Source: an uncultured Polaribacter sp. (lineage in GTDB: Bacteria > Bacteroidota > Bacteroidia > Flavobacteriales > Flavobacteriaceae). From it: DNA of 6,756 nucleotides. Below, piece after piece: positions 1 to 5,872 of this stretch. The stretch covers positions 1 through 6,756 of the forward strand of contig CAJXAS010000101.1 in the NCBI GenBank assembly GCA_913050305.1, given 5' to 3'. The number at the start of each line of letters is the position of its first letter. Within the stretch, counting starts at the first letter, position 1. The position numbers and the translations under genes were made by a program. The notes under the pieces were generated by a model that worked only from the letters and a program-made list of their open reading frames with translations, ran no database searches and was not told the DNA's origin.

Positions 1-1276
1 TACTATTTTTAATTTGTTGTGATTTATAAGAGGTCATCCATGCGCCATTTCTTTTTCCTTTTCTAGGATGAAAATCTGCATAAAAAACAGCAATAAAGTT
101 CCCTTTTGTATCCGTTACATTATATGTTTTAACGTCTTCGTGATATTTGTCAATGTTAAAAACTTCTTCAAATTGTAAATCGAACAATCTATTCGCAATT
201 TCAAAAACACCACCAATTACATTCTCTAATTTAAAATATGGTTTTAAAATCTCCTGATCTAAATCAAATAATTCTTTCTTTAATTTTTCTGAATAATAGG
301 CGCCATCCCATTTTTGAAGTTGGTCTATACCGTCTAATTTTTTAGCATATGCTTCTAAATTATTAAATTCTTTAATGGCAGCAGGTTTTGCTTTTTCTAA
401 GAGATTATTCGAAAAGTCTATTACATTCTCAGGCGTTTCTGCCATTCTTTCTTCTAAAACGAAATGCGCATGCGTTTTGTAACTTAATAAGTTTGCTCTT
501 TGATGTCTTAGGTTTACAATTTCCAATACAACCCCTTCATTATTAAATGAATTGTCTTGAAATCCTTTTTTGCCAGCAGCAATTGCCATTTTTTTACGCA
601 ATTCTCTATCATCGATGTACGTTAAAAACGGAATATAACTTGGGTAGTCTAAGGTGAAAACCCAACCTTCTTTATCATTTGATTTTGCAGCCTCTTTTTC
701 ACTTTCTGGCAAACCCGCTAAATCATTTTCATTGGTGATGTGCAATTCGAAAGCATTGGTTTCTGCCAATACATTTTCGCCAAATTTTAAAGAAAGGGTA
801 GAAAGTTTTGCATCAATTTCTCGAAGTTTACTTTTATCCTCTTCATTTAAATTAGCACCATTTCTTGCAAAGCTTTTGTATTGCTTATCTAAAAGCATGG
901 TTTGTTCGGGCGATAAATCTAAAGTTTCTTTCAGATTAAAAACAGCTTTCACTCTTGCGAATAAGGCAGTGTTTAAAGTGATGTCATTTCCAAATTCACT
1001 TAACCAAGGAGAAACTTCTTGAGCAATTTTTTGAATTTCATCATTTGTTTCTGCAGAATTTAAATTAAAAAATATGCTTGTAATTCTATTTAGTTTTTCA
1101 CCTGAAAAATCTAAAGCAACCGTTGTATTTTCAAAAGTTGGTTCATTAGAATTATGTGTAATTGCATCAATTTCTAACTTTGCAATTTCAATCCCTTTTT
1201 GAATAGCAGGTTTGTAATTGTCGTTAGAAATTTTAGAAAAAGGAGCCGTATTAAAATCTTGTAAAAGTGGATTCAT
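1..1276 (-). CDS. dcp: Peptidyl-dipeptidase Dcp (M3 family), N-terminal 425 residues, truncated by window edge
   Basis: This is the N-terminal part of a zinc metallopeptidase of family M3 (Dcp/oligopeptidase A type), which cleaves dipeptides from the C-termini of short peptides. It opens with MNPLLQDF, has the Dcp-like stretches YKPAIQKGI (about 23-31) and PTFENTTVAL, and continues through a mostly helical region to FHPRKGKRNGAWMTSY near 402-417, where GAWM is a typical M3 signature. The catalytic HExxH would lie about 50 residues further on, outside the window, so activity cannot be judged here. Dcp proteins are usually about 670-700 residues, so roughly 60% is visible. There is no signal peptide, so it is probably cytoplasmic. 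The ATG at 1276 is chosen because the E. coli Dcp N-terminus aligns there. The gene lies 70 nt after purE on the same strand, with a hairpin between. No frameshift or stop was found in the visible part. Family call is firm; Dcp versus PrlC is based on N-terminal resemblance. Confidence 0.9.
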   Translation of the reverse strand, partial: MNPLLQDFNTAPFSKISNDNYKPAIQKGIEIAKLEIDAITHNSNEPTFENTTVALDFSGEKLNRITSIFFNLNSAETNDEIQKIAQEVSPWLSEFGNDITLNTALFARVKAVFNLKETLDLSPEQTMLLDKQYKSFARNGANLNEEDKSKLREIDAKLSTLSLKFGENVLAETNAFELHITNENDLAGLPESEKEAAKSNDKEGWVFTLDYPSYIPFLTYIDDRELRKKMAIAAGKKGFQDNSFNNEGVVLEIVNLRHQRANLLSYKTHAHFVLEERMAETPENVIDFSNNLLEKAKPAAIKEFNNLEAYAKKLDGIDQLQKWDGAYYSEKLKKELFDLDQEILKPYFKLENVIGGVFEIANRLFDLQFEEVFNIDKYHEDVKTYNVTDTKGNFIAVFYADFHPRKGKRNGAWMTSYKSQQIKNS

Positions 1277-1294
1277 GTATTCATTTAAATTTAA

Positions 1295-1327
1295 AGACCC
1301 TTTAAGTTTTTAAAACCTAAAGGGGCT
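1295..1327 (-). terminator. Hairpin between purE and dcp, possible (partial) terminator
   Basis: Read on the minus strand, AGCCCCTTTAGG and CTTAAAGGGTCT form a 12-position stem with one C/T mismatch and one G-T pair around an A/T loop of 9 nt; T-A pairs could zip the loop further. It starts 19 nt after the purE stop. The minus-strand tail (TTAAATTTAAAT) is only modestly T-rich, so termination may be incomplete. On the plus strand the stem is followed by TTTT, but no plus-strand gene ends here. An alternative is an RNA-stability or processing hairpin that lowers dcp expression relative to purKE. Confidence 0.45.
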
Positions 1328-1346
1328 TTTCAATAGTGTTGTTTAC

Positions 1347-1826
1347 TTATTTTCTTATGCGTTCAGAAGCTTGTTCAACTTTTAGTTTTAAGGCCTCTTT
1401 GTAAGCAATTATTTTATTTAAAATAATTTCATCTGAAGCACCAATAATTTGAGCTGCTAGAATACCTGCATTTTTTGCACCATCTAAAGCAACGGTTGCA
1501 ACGGGCACGCCGCCTGGCATTTGGAGGATAGACAAAACAGAATCCCATCCGTCTATAGAGTTTCTACTTTTTATAGGAACACCAATTATTGGCAACGGAC
1601 TCATAGATGCTACCATTCCTGGAAGATGAGCTGCACCTCCAGCACCAGCAATAATTACTTTAACACCTCTTTTGTGTGCGTTTTTAGAATAATCAAAAAG
1701 TTTTTCTGGAGTTCTGTGAGCAGAAACAATATCTACTTCAATTTGAATATCAAAACTCTTTAAAATAGCAATTGCTTCTTCCATTATTGGAAGATCAGAA
1801 TCGCTTCCCATTATTATTCCTACCAT
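1347..1826 (-). CDS. purE: N5-carboxyaminoimidazole ribonucleotide mutase PurE (class I)
   Basis: PurE converts N5-CAIR to CAIR in cytoplasmic de novo purine synthesis. The 159 residues match the usual length of class I PurE. Visible motifs are GSDSDLP at 7-13, the SAHRTP loop at 35-40 with the catalytic histidine H37 (equivalent to H45 of the E. coli enzyme), and the AGGAAHLPGMVA glycine-rich stretch at 62-73 with conserved H67. Class I enzymes work with PurK rather than using CO2 directly, and purK is immediately upstream, which supports the class assignment. The ATG at 1826 begins directly at the conserved core (MVGIIMGSDSD) and sits only 2 nt after the purK stop, implying one transcript and probable translational coupling. 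No Shine-Dalgarno sequence is present, as is normal in Flavobacteriia. No missing residues were noticed. Confidence 0.98.
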   Translation of the reverse strand: MVGIIMGSDSDLPIMEEAIAILKSFDIQIEVDIVSAHRTPEKLFDYSKNAHKRGVKVIIAGAGGAAHLPGMVASMSPLPIIGVPIKSRNSIDGWDSVLSILQMPGGVPVATVALDGAKNAGILAAQIIGASDEIILNKIIAYKEALKLKVEQASERIRK

Positions 1827-1828
1827 AA

Positions 1829-2986
1829 TTATTTGCTTATTACTCTAATTGTTTCTTTTACTTTTTGTGCTACTTTTCTTGCAACAGTGATGTCAGAATT
1901 TACGATGGTAACATGTCCCATTTTTCTAAACGGACGCGTTTCTTTTTTTCCATAAATATGCGGCGTTACGCCATCAATTTTTAATATTTCTTCTATGTTT
2001 TGATAAATTACCTCTCCAGAAAAACCTTCTTCACCAACTAAGTTTACCATAATTCCGGCAACGGTACTTGCTGTATTTCCTAGAGGTAGATTTAAAATGC
2101 TGCGTAGATGTTGTTCAAATTGATTAGTATAACTTGCTTCTATAGAGTAGTGACCAGAATTATGGGGTCTAGGCGCAACTTCGTTTACTAAGATTTTATC
2201 ATCCTCAGTTTGAAACATTTCCACTGCCAATAAACCCACAAAATCTAAATCACTCACCACTTTTAAGGCAATTTCTCTTGCTTTTTCTGCAACTTCTGTT
2301 TTGATTCTTGCAGGACAAATTACATATTCTACCTGGTTTGCTTCTGGGTGAAACTCCATCTCAACAACCGGATATGTTTTTACCTCACCTGCAGCATTTC
2401 TAGCTACAATTACTGCTAATTCATTTTTAAAAGGAATTAGTTTTTCGGTAATACATTCTACATTGGGCAAAGACTCTAAATCTTTAATGTTTCTAACAAT
2501 TTTTACACCATTGCCATCATACCCAAAGCGTGCAGCTTTCCAAACAAACGGAAAATGTATAATACTGTTTTCAAAAGAATGGATTAACTCTTCTAGATAT
2601 GCATAATGAGAAAATTCTGCAGTGGGAATTTGATGATCTACATAGAAATTTTTCTGCCTTGCTTTGCTTTGAATAATTCTTAAATCTTTGGGCTTCGGAT
2701 AAATAGTCAACCCTTCTCGCTCTAATTTATCTAAAGCATCTAAATTTATATTTTCTATTTCTATCGTAAGTACATCAACAGTTTTACCAAAGTTGTAAAC
2801 GGCATCAAAATCTAATAAATCTCCGACTACAAAAGTGTTGCAGATTTCTGCACAAGGTGCTTTTTTATTGCTTTCTAAAATAGAAGTATGAATATCAAAT
2901 TTTTGAGTTTCTGCTAACAGCATTCTTCCTAATTGACCACCGCCAAGAATACCTAATTTAAAACCTGAAGAATAATAGTTTTTCAA
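1829..2986 (-). CDS. purK: N5-carboxyaminoimidazole ribonucleotide synthase PurK, TTG start
   Basis: PurK is the ATP-grasp ligase that uses ATP and bicarbonate to carboxylate AIR to N5-CAIR, the substrate of PurE encoded next. At 385 residues it is close to the usual 350-390. Seen in order: the N-terminal glycine-rich loop GILGGGQLGRM (12-22), the preATP-grasp stretch TIEIEN (74-79), the ATP-grasp core with K150 and GYDGNG (155-160), E181 and E189 in the second nucleotide-binding segment, the NEVAPRPHNSGH signature (268-279) carrying metal and phosphate ligands, and a C-terminal HIYGK...RKMGHV region. The start is TTG at 2986-2984: an in-frame TGA lies 7 codons upstream with no ATG or GTG between, and the first internal Met (M22) would delete the nucleotide-binding loop. 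A promoter-like sequence lies just upstream. Confidence 0.97.
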   Translation of the reverse strand: MKNYYSSGFKLGILGGGQLGRMLLAETQKFDIHTSILESNKKAPCAEICNTFVVGDLLDFDAVYNFGKTVDVLTIEIENINLDALDKLEREGLTIYPKPKDLRIIQSKARQKNFYVDHQIPTAEFSHYAYLEELIHSFENSIIHFPFVWKAARFGYDGNGVKIVRNIKDLESLPNVECITEKLIPFKNELAVIVARNAAGEVKTYPVVEMEFHPEANQVEYVICPARIKTEVAEKAREIALKVVSDLDFVGLLAVEMFQTEDDKILVNEVAPRPHNSGHYSIEASYTNQFEQHLRSILNLPLGNTASTVAGIMVNLVGEEGFSGEVIYQNIEEILKIDGVTPHIYGKKETRPFRKMGHVTIVNSDITVARKVAQKVKETIRVISK

Positions 2987-3008
2987 TGTAAAAGTTGTTG
3001 TGTTTCAG

Positions 3009-3041
3009 CAAAAATACACAACTCAATTCACTTTCACTAAA
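3009..3041 (-). promoter_or_regulatory. Probable Bacteroidota-type promoter of purK-purE
   Basis: On the minus strand TATTTTTG (3016-3009) matches the Bacteroidota -7 element TAnnTTTG exactly. A poorer -33 candidate, TTTAG (3041-3037), lies 20 nt upstream. Transcription would start near 3003, giving a leader of about 17 nt before the purK TTG. The element begins just after the stop codon of the lipoprotein gene, so purKE can be transcribed on its own, though read-through from the lipoprotein gene is not excluded because no terminator is seen in the gap. Confidence 0.5.
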
Positions 3042-3456
3042 AATTACTGATTCTAATTGTAGAACCGTTTTTTGAAACTTTATATTCTCTTGCTGGACAT
3101 TCATACCCTTCTGTTTGTGGGGCGCCACCAAAGTGAACACTGTATTCACTTTCGTCACAACTGCATTTTAATACAGTTCCTCTTTCAAAGGTCATTGGCT
3201 CAGTGCAATTATTCTGTGGGCATAATTTATCAAAAGCAACAAATTGACTACCATTTATGTTAAAAAGTAAAATACCTTTAGAACCTCCAATAAGATTAAC
3301 AAAACCACCAGGGGTTTGTGCATTAATTAATTGGGGGTTGTTTAAATCTGTATTTAAACTTACAGGAAATTGCATCAAACAATTAGCAGGTAAATTATTT
3401 TCTCCACAACCTAATATACACAATAAACACAGTGAAGAAAGTACTTTTTTAATCAT
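3037..3456 (-). CDS. Small lipoprotein with a Rieske-like fold lacking the Rieske histidines
   Basis: The 139-residue protein starts with a lipoprotein signal peptide (MIKK, hydrophobic core 5-15, lipobox ILGC with C17 as the lipidated residue), so it is probably an envelope lipoprotein. The C-terminal half looks like a Rieske [2Fe-2S] domain: GILLFNINGSQFVAFDKLCP (61-80), then LKCSCDESEY (96-105) in the place of the usual CPCHGSxF, then GGAP..EGYECPAREYKV (110-127) in the place of G...GPAxxxLxxY. The histidines expected two after the first Cys and in the second box are Q81 and D101, while C79, C84, C98 and C100 remain. A classical Rieske cluster is therefore unlikely; its function is unknown to me. 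An ATG 18 codons upstream (3510) is rejected as the start because it would put charged residues before the signal peptide and lies inside the greA promoter. Lipoprotein call is firm; the Rieske relationship is by eye. Confidence 0.85.
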   Translation of the reverse strand: MIKKVLSSLCLLCILGCGENNLPANCLMQFPVSLNTDLNNPQLINAQTPGGFVNLIGGSKGILLFNINGSQFVAFDKLCPQNNCTEPMTFERGTVLKCSCDESEYSVHFGGAPQTEGYECPAREYKVSKNGSTIRISNF

Positions 3457-3483
3457 ATAATTATCTTTGTTATTTGAATAACG

Positions 3484-3513
3484 TTTGCAAGTTACAAATA
3501 TTTTGTACATTTG
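3484..3513 (+). promoter_or_regulatory. Near-consensus Bacteroidota promoter of greA
   Basis: TTTG (3484-3487), an 18-nt spacer and TACATTTG (3506-3513) match the Bacteroidota primary-sigma consensus TTTG-N17-20-TAnnTTTG at every defined position. Transcription would start near 3518-3520, which places the TTG at 3511 upstream of the mRNA and leaves ATG 3541 or ATG 3565 as the greA start. Confidence 0.65.
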
Positions 3514-3515
3514 TA
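3493..3515. promoter_or_regulatory. Dyad symmetry over the divergent greA/lipoprotein promoter region
   Basis: TACAAAT (3493-3499) and ATTTGTA (3509-3515) are perfect 7-nt inverted arms with a 9-nt centre, covering the greA -7 element. On the minus strand AATATTTG (3502-3495), a one-mismatch version of the -7 motif with a TTG 16 nt upstream, could serve the lipoprotein gene with a leader of about 35 nt. The symmetry could simply reflect two overlapping opposite promoters, or be an operator; it is short and A/T-rich, so chance is possible. Confidence 0.25.
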
Positions 3516-3564
3516 TTACAATCTCATTCCTGCAAAGGCAATGGGATTTTTAAATTCAGACAAC

Positions 3565-4041
3565 ATGAGTGAAATATCATATTATTCGGCAGAAGGATTA
3601 AAGAAATTAAAGGAAGAATTAGTTCAATTAGAGCAGGTAGAGAGACCAAGAGTAACTGTAGAAATTGCAGATGCTAGAGATAAGGGTGATTTAAGTGAAA
3701 ATGCAGAATATCATGCAGCAAAAGAAGAACAATCTCATTTAGAGTTTAAGATAGCAAAGCTAAAGAATGTAATTTCTAGTGCACGTATTTTAGATGAAAG
3801 TCAGTTAGACACCTCTAAAGTACTAATACATTCTAATGTAGTAATTAAGAATACTGCAAACGGAATGGAGTTTAAGTACCGTTTAGTGGCAGATTCTGAA
3901 ACTGATGTTAGAAATGGTAAACTGTCTGTAAACTCTCCAATAGGAAAAGGGTTATTAGGTGCTAAAGTTGGGGATATTTCAGAAATACAGGTTCCTAGCG
4001 GTGTTATGAAGTTTGAAATTATTTCTATTTCTAGATCATAA
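3565..4041 (+). CDS. greA: Transcription elongation factor GreA
   Basis: GreA binds the RNA polymerase secondary channel and stimulates cleavage of the backtracked RNA 3' end, rescuing stalled elongation complexes. From the chosen start the protein has 158 residues, the same as E. coli GreA. The N-terminal coiled coil runs about 9-75 (AEGLKKLKEELVQLEQ onward); its tip IADARDKGDLSENAEY (34-49) carries the two acidic residues D42 and E45 that hold the catalytic metal. The C-terminal FKBP-like domain (about 82-158) ends with SPIGKGLLGAKVGDISEIQVPSG and a FEI strand. ATG 3565 is preferred because MSEISYYSAEGLKKL gives the standard N-terminus; an in-frame ATG at 3541 adds 8 non-conserved residues and a TTG at 3511 overlaps the promoter. 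It is followed by a strong terminator, so it is likely monocistronic. Confidence 0.97.
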   Translation: MSEISYYSAEGLKKLKEELVQLEQVERPRVTVEIADARDKGDLSENAEYHAAKEEQSHLEFKIAKLKNVISSARILDESQLDTSKVLIHSNVVIKNTANGMEFKYRLVADSETDVRNGKLSVNSPIGKGLLGAKVGDISEIQVPSGVMKFEIISISRS

Positions 4042-4073
4042 ATTAATTCCTGTTAGTTTAGGAGTCTATTATA

Positions 4074-4113
4074 AATTCGGGTTTTGACATTGTCAAAACC
4101 CGAATTCTTTTTT
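4074..4113 (+). terminator. Strong intrinsic terminator of greA
   Basis: AATTCGGGTTTTGACA (4074-4089) is perfectly complementary in inverted orientation to TGTCAAAACCCGAATT (4091-4106), a 16-bp stem with a tiny loop, followed by C and six T. It begins 32 nt after the greA stop. The opposite strand lacks a comparable T tail, so it acts for plus-strand transcription. Confidence 0.93.
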
Positions 4114-4120
4114 ATATTTA
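4090..4120 (+). promoter_or_regulatory. Candidate promoter of the HIT-family gene, overlapping the greA terminator
   Basis: TATATTTA (4113-4120) matches TAnnTTTG at all but the last position, and a TTG (4090-4092) lies 20 nt upstream. Transcription would start near 4126, giving a leader of about 17 nt before the ATG at 4143. The -33 element lies in the terminator loop and right arm, and the -7 element begins at the last T of the U-tract. The strong terminator upstream makes a separate promoter necessary, which supports the call. Confidence 0.4.
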
Positions 4121-4142
4121 CAAGCAACCTAAAAGTACAAAA

Positions 4143-4529
4143 ATGAGCGTCTTTACAAAAATAATTACAGGAGAAATACCAAGCTATAAAGTAGCAGAAA
4201 ATGATGATTTCGTTGCTTTTTTAGATATCAATCCAAATGCTAAAGGGCATACTTTGGTGGTTCCTAAAAAGGAAGAAAATAAGATTTTTAATTTGTCTAG
4301 AGTTGACTATCAAAAATTAATGGACTTTTCTTACACGGTTGCCAAGGCGCTTGAAAAGGCAGTTCCTTGTAAGAGAGTAGGAATGAGTGTAATTGGTTTA
4401 GAAGTGCCACATGTGCACGTGCATTTGGTTCCTTTAAATGAAATGGCAGACATTCAGTTTTCGCAAAAAGTAAAGTTGACTGATCATGAGTTTAGGGCTT
4501 TGGCCCAGAGTATTTCTGCTAAATTTTAG
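4143..4529 (+). CDS. HIT-family nucleotide hydrolase/transferase (HINT-like branch)
   Basis: Histidine-triad proteins hydrolyse or transfer nucleoside phosphoramidates and related nucleotides through a nucleotidylated histidine. The 128 residues are typical for a single-domain HIT protein. Seen in order: SVFTKIITGEIPSYKVAEND (2-21), the nucleotide-side strand FLDINPNAKGHTLVVPKK (26-43), a helix, and the histidine triad HVHVHLVP (90-97), in which the middle histidine, H92, is the expected nucleophile. The segment before the triad reads MSVIGLEVP instead of the common NNGPxAGQxVxH pattern, and the glycine-rich portion is reduced; as I recall, this is usual in Bacteroidota members but I could not check. 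Cytoplasmic, with no signal peptide. It is isolated from greA by a terminator and is convergent with the histidine kinase gene (31 nt apart). The physiological substrate is unknown. Confidence 0.93.
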   Translation: MSVFTKIITGEIPSYKVAENDDFVAFLDINPNAKGHTLVVPKKEENKIFNLSRVDYQKLMDFSYTVAKALEKAVPCKRVGMSVIGLEVPHVHVHLVPLNEMADIQFSQKVKLTDHEFRALAQSISAKF

Positions 4530-4560
4530 ATTATTTGTATTACAGTAATTATGAGACAGT

Positions 4561-5718
4561 TTAAATCTTGTTCAATAAAATTTCAAAAATAGTACCTTTG
4601 TCTATTTCAGACTTTTGAACAAATATTTGACCTTTATGATAATCTTCAACAATACGTTTAGACAGTGATAAGCCCAAACCCCAGCCTCGTTTTTTTGTAG
4701 TAAATCCCGGTTTAAAAATTTGTTTAAATAGTTTTTTAGGCATTCCTTTACCAGTGTCTGAAACTGTTATTTTTACTTTTTTTAAGGTGTTTTCTATTTT
4801 CAATTCTAAAATACCTTCTTTCTGCATAGCATCAATCGCATTTTTTATAAGATTTTCTATTACCCAGGAAAATAACTCTATGTTTAAGTTTGTAATAATT
4901 TCGGTATCTGAAGCGTTAAAATAAAATACAATTTGTTTAGAACTTCGAGATTCTAAATAATCGTATGCCTGTTTTGTTACGGTAACAACGTTTTCTTTTT
5001 TAAGTTTTGGTGTAGAACCAATTTTAGAAAAACGATTCGCAATTGTATTTAACCTAATAACATCTTTTTCTATTTCTTTGATATAGGTGTCGTCTGTTTT
5101 CTCCATTTTTAAAATAGCAATCCAACCTAAAAGAGAAGACAGCGGTGTGCCTATTTGATGGGCTGTTTCTTTAGCCATACCGGTCCATAATTTATTAGTT
5201 TCTGCTATTTTATTAGAACTATAAAATAAATAAATTACTGCAAGAAATAAGAGTAGAATTAAGATTAAGGCAAGCGGGTAGTAGGTCAGCTTATTTAGTA
5301 AATCTGAATCTTTATAATAAATATAATCAGTTTGCCCTAAATAATTTATAGCAATAGGGTCGTTTTGTTTCTTCATGATCTCTAGTTGCTCTTTCAAGTA
5401 ATTTGGATCTAATGACTTAATGGAATCTAAATTTTTAAAACCATTAATTTCCCCAGTAGAACTTACTAAGATTAAAGGAGTGTTTTTGTTTTTTTGAATT
5501 ATTTTTAGAGGTAATAAGGAAGTTTCTTTGTTTAAATCTTCTAAACTTAATGTATTTAATTCTTGAGTAGCATCCCCATAACTTTCCATCTTAACACGTT
5601 CTTCTGTTTTAAATTTTTGAAAAAAGATATACGTATTCCACAAGATTAGAGAAACAATAATTAGGGAAATTAAAACAGCAATTCTCTTAAATATTAATGT
5701 GTTAGTTGGAAATTTCAT
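4561..5718 (-). CDS. Membrane sensor histidine kinase with an HQ-type phosphoacceptor box
   Basis: This 385-residue protein is a probable inner-membrane sensor kinase. TM1 is about 11-33 and TM2 about 146-167, enclosing a periplasmic sensor of about 110 residues with no domain I recognise. The dimerisation/phosphoacceptor region contains AKETAHQIGTPLSSLLGW (182-199) with H187. The HATPase domain has the N box ENLIKNAIDAM (288-298, N289 and N293), G1 DTGKGMP (321-327), the F-box stretch FKPGFTTKKRG (335-345) and G2 GWGLGLSLSK (345-354), all intact. The residue after the phosphoacceptor His is Gln instead of the usual Glu or Asp. No HAMP or PAS domain is evident between TM2 and H187. No response regulator is adjacent, so the partner is unknown. 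ATG 5718 is required to include TM1. A TATATTTG motif 6 nt upstream suggests a very short leader. Confidence 0.95.
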   Translation of the reverse strand: MKFPTNTLIFKRIAVLISLIIVSLILWNTYIFFQKFKTEERVKMESYGDATQELNTLSLEDLNKETSLLPLKIIQKNKNTPLILVSSTGEINGFKNLDSIKSLDPNYLKEQLEIMKKQNDPIAINYLGQTDYIYYKDSDLLNKLTYYPLALILILLLFLAVIYLFYSSNKIAETNKLWTGMAKETAHQIGTPLSSLLGWIAILKMEKTDDTYIKEIEKDVIRLNTIANRFSKIGSTPKLKKENVVTVTKQAYDYLESRSSKQIVFYFNASDTEIITNLNIELFSWVIENLIKNAIDAMQKEGILELKIENTLKKVKITVSDTGKGMPKKLFKQIFKPGFTTKKRGWGLGLSLSKRIVEDYHKGQIFVQKSEIDKGTIFEILLNKI

Positions 5719-5723
5719 AAAAA

Positions 5724-5731
5724 CAAATATA
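5724..5731 (-). promoter_or_regulatory. Candidate -7 element of the histidine kinase gene
   Basis: On the minus strand TATATTTG (5731-5724) matches TAnnTTTG exactly. It ends only 5 nt before the ATG at 5718, so transcription would start at or within a base or two of the start codon. No good TTG/TTTG is found at the expected -33 distance, which lowers confidence. Confidence 0.4.
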
Positions 5732-5800
5732 AAGGTTTCTATAGATAACTCATTTGCTAATTTGATAGTATCTTTACAGAAGAAAATAAATCTAAAATGA

Positions 5801-5850
5801 CGCTTTGGGTATGATCGATAGATACATTAGGTATCAATCGCGCTCAAACG
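5801..5850. repeat. Interrupted inverted repeat upstream of the flavin reductase gene
   Basis: The core is CGAT-A-GATAC (5816-5825), the 5-nt centre ATTAG, and GTATC-A-ATCG (5831-5840): nine paired positions with one A/A mismatch. Outside it, CGCTTTG (5801-5807) can pair with CAAACG (5845-5850) with one bulged base. A weak -7-like TACATTAG (5823-5830) lies across the core, with TTTG 15 nt upstream (5804-5807), which is short of normal spacing. The element could be an operator or a structured leader 23-72 nt before the flavin reductase ATG. No known regulator or riboswitch class is recognised. Confidence 0.35.
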
Positions 5851-5872
5851 GACATAAAAACAATCAAGTAAG

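Noticed and set aside
654..1022. Plus-strand open frame of 122 codons
   Set aside because: It is antisense to dcp, which has clear family motifs; the translation is low-complexity Ser/Phe/Leu-rich as expected from antisense of an AT-rich gene.
1521..1763. Plus-strand open frame of 80 codons
   Set aside because: Antisense to the conserved core of purE, no recognisable motif.
2958..3158. Minus-strand open frame of 66 codons spanning the lipoprotein/purK junction
   Set aside because: Overlaps two better-supported genes in another frame and shows no protein features.
3072..3460. Two plus-strand open frames (3072-3263 and 3257-3460)
   Set aside because: Antisense to the lipoprotein gene, whose lipobox and Rieske-like region show the coding strand.
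3511..3564. N-terminal extension of GreA from TTG 3511 or ATG 3541
   Set aside because: The TTG lies inside the -7 element, and the extra residues are not part of the standard 158-residue GreA.
4530..4560. Bidirectional terminator between the convergent HIT and kinase genes
   Set aside because: Only ATTAC-A-GTAAT, a 5-bp A/T-rich palindrome with no usable loop, is present; not enough for a terminator.
5797..5814. Five-codon ATG...TGA mini-frame upstream of the flavin reductase, as a leader peptide
   Set aside because: Too short, no run of regulatory codons, and no attenuator pairing that depends on it.
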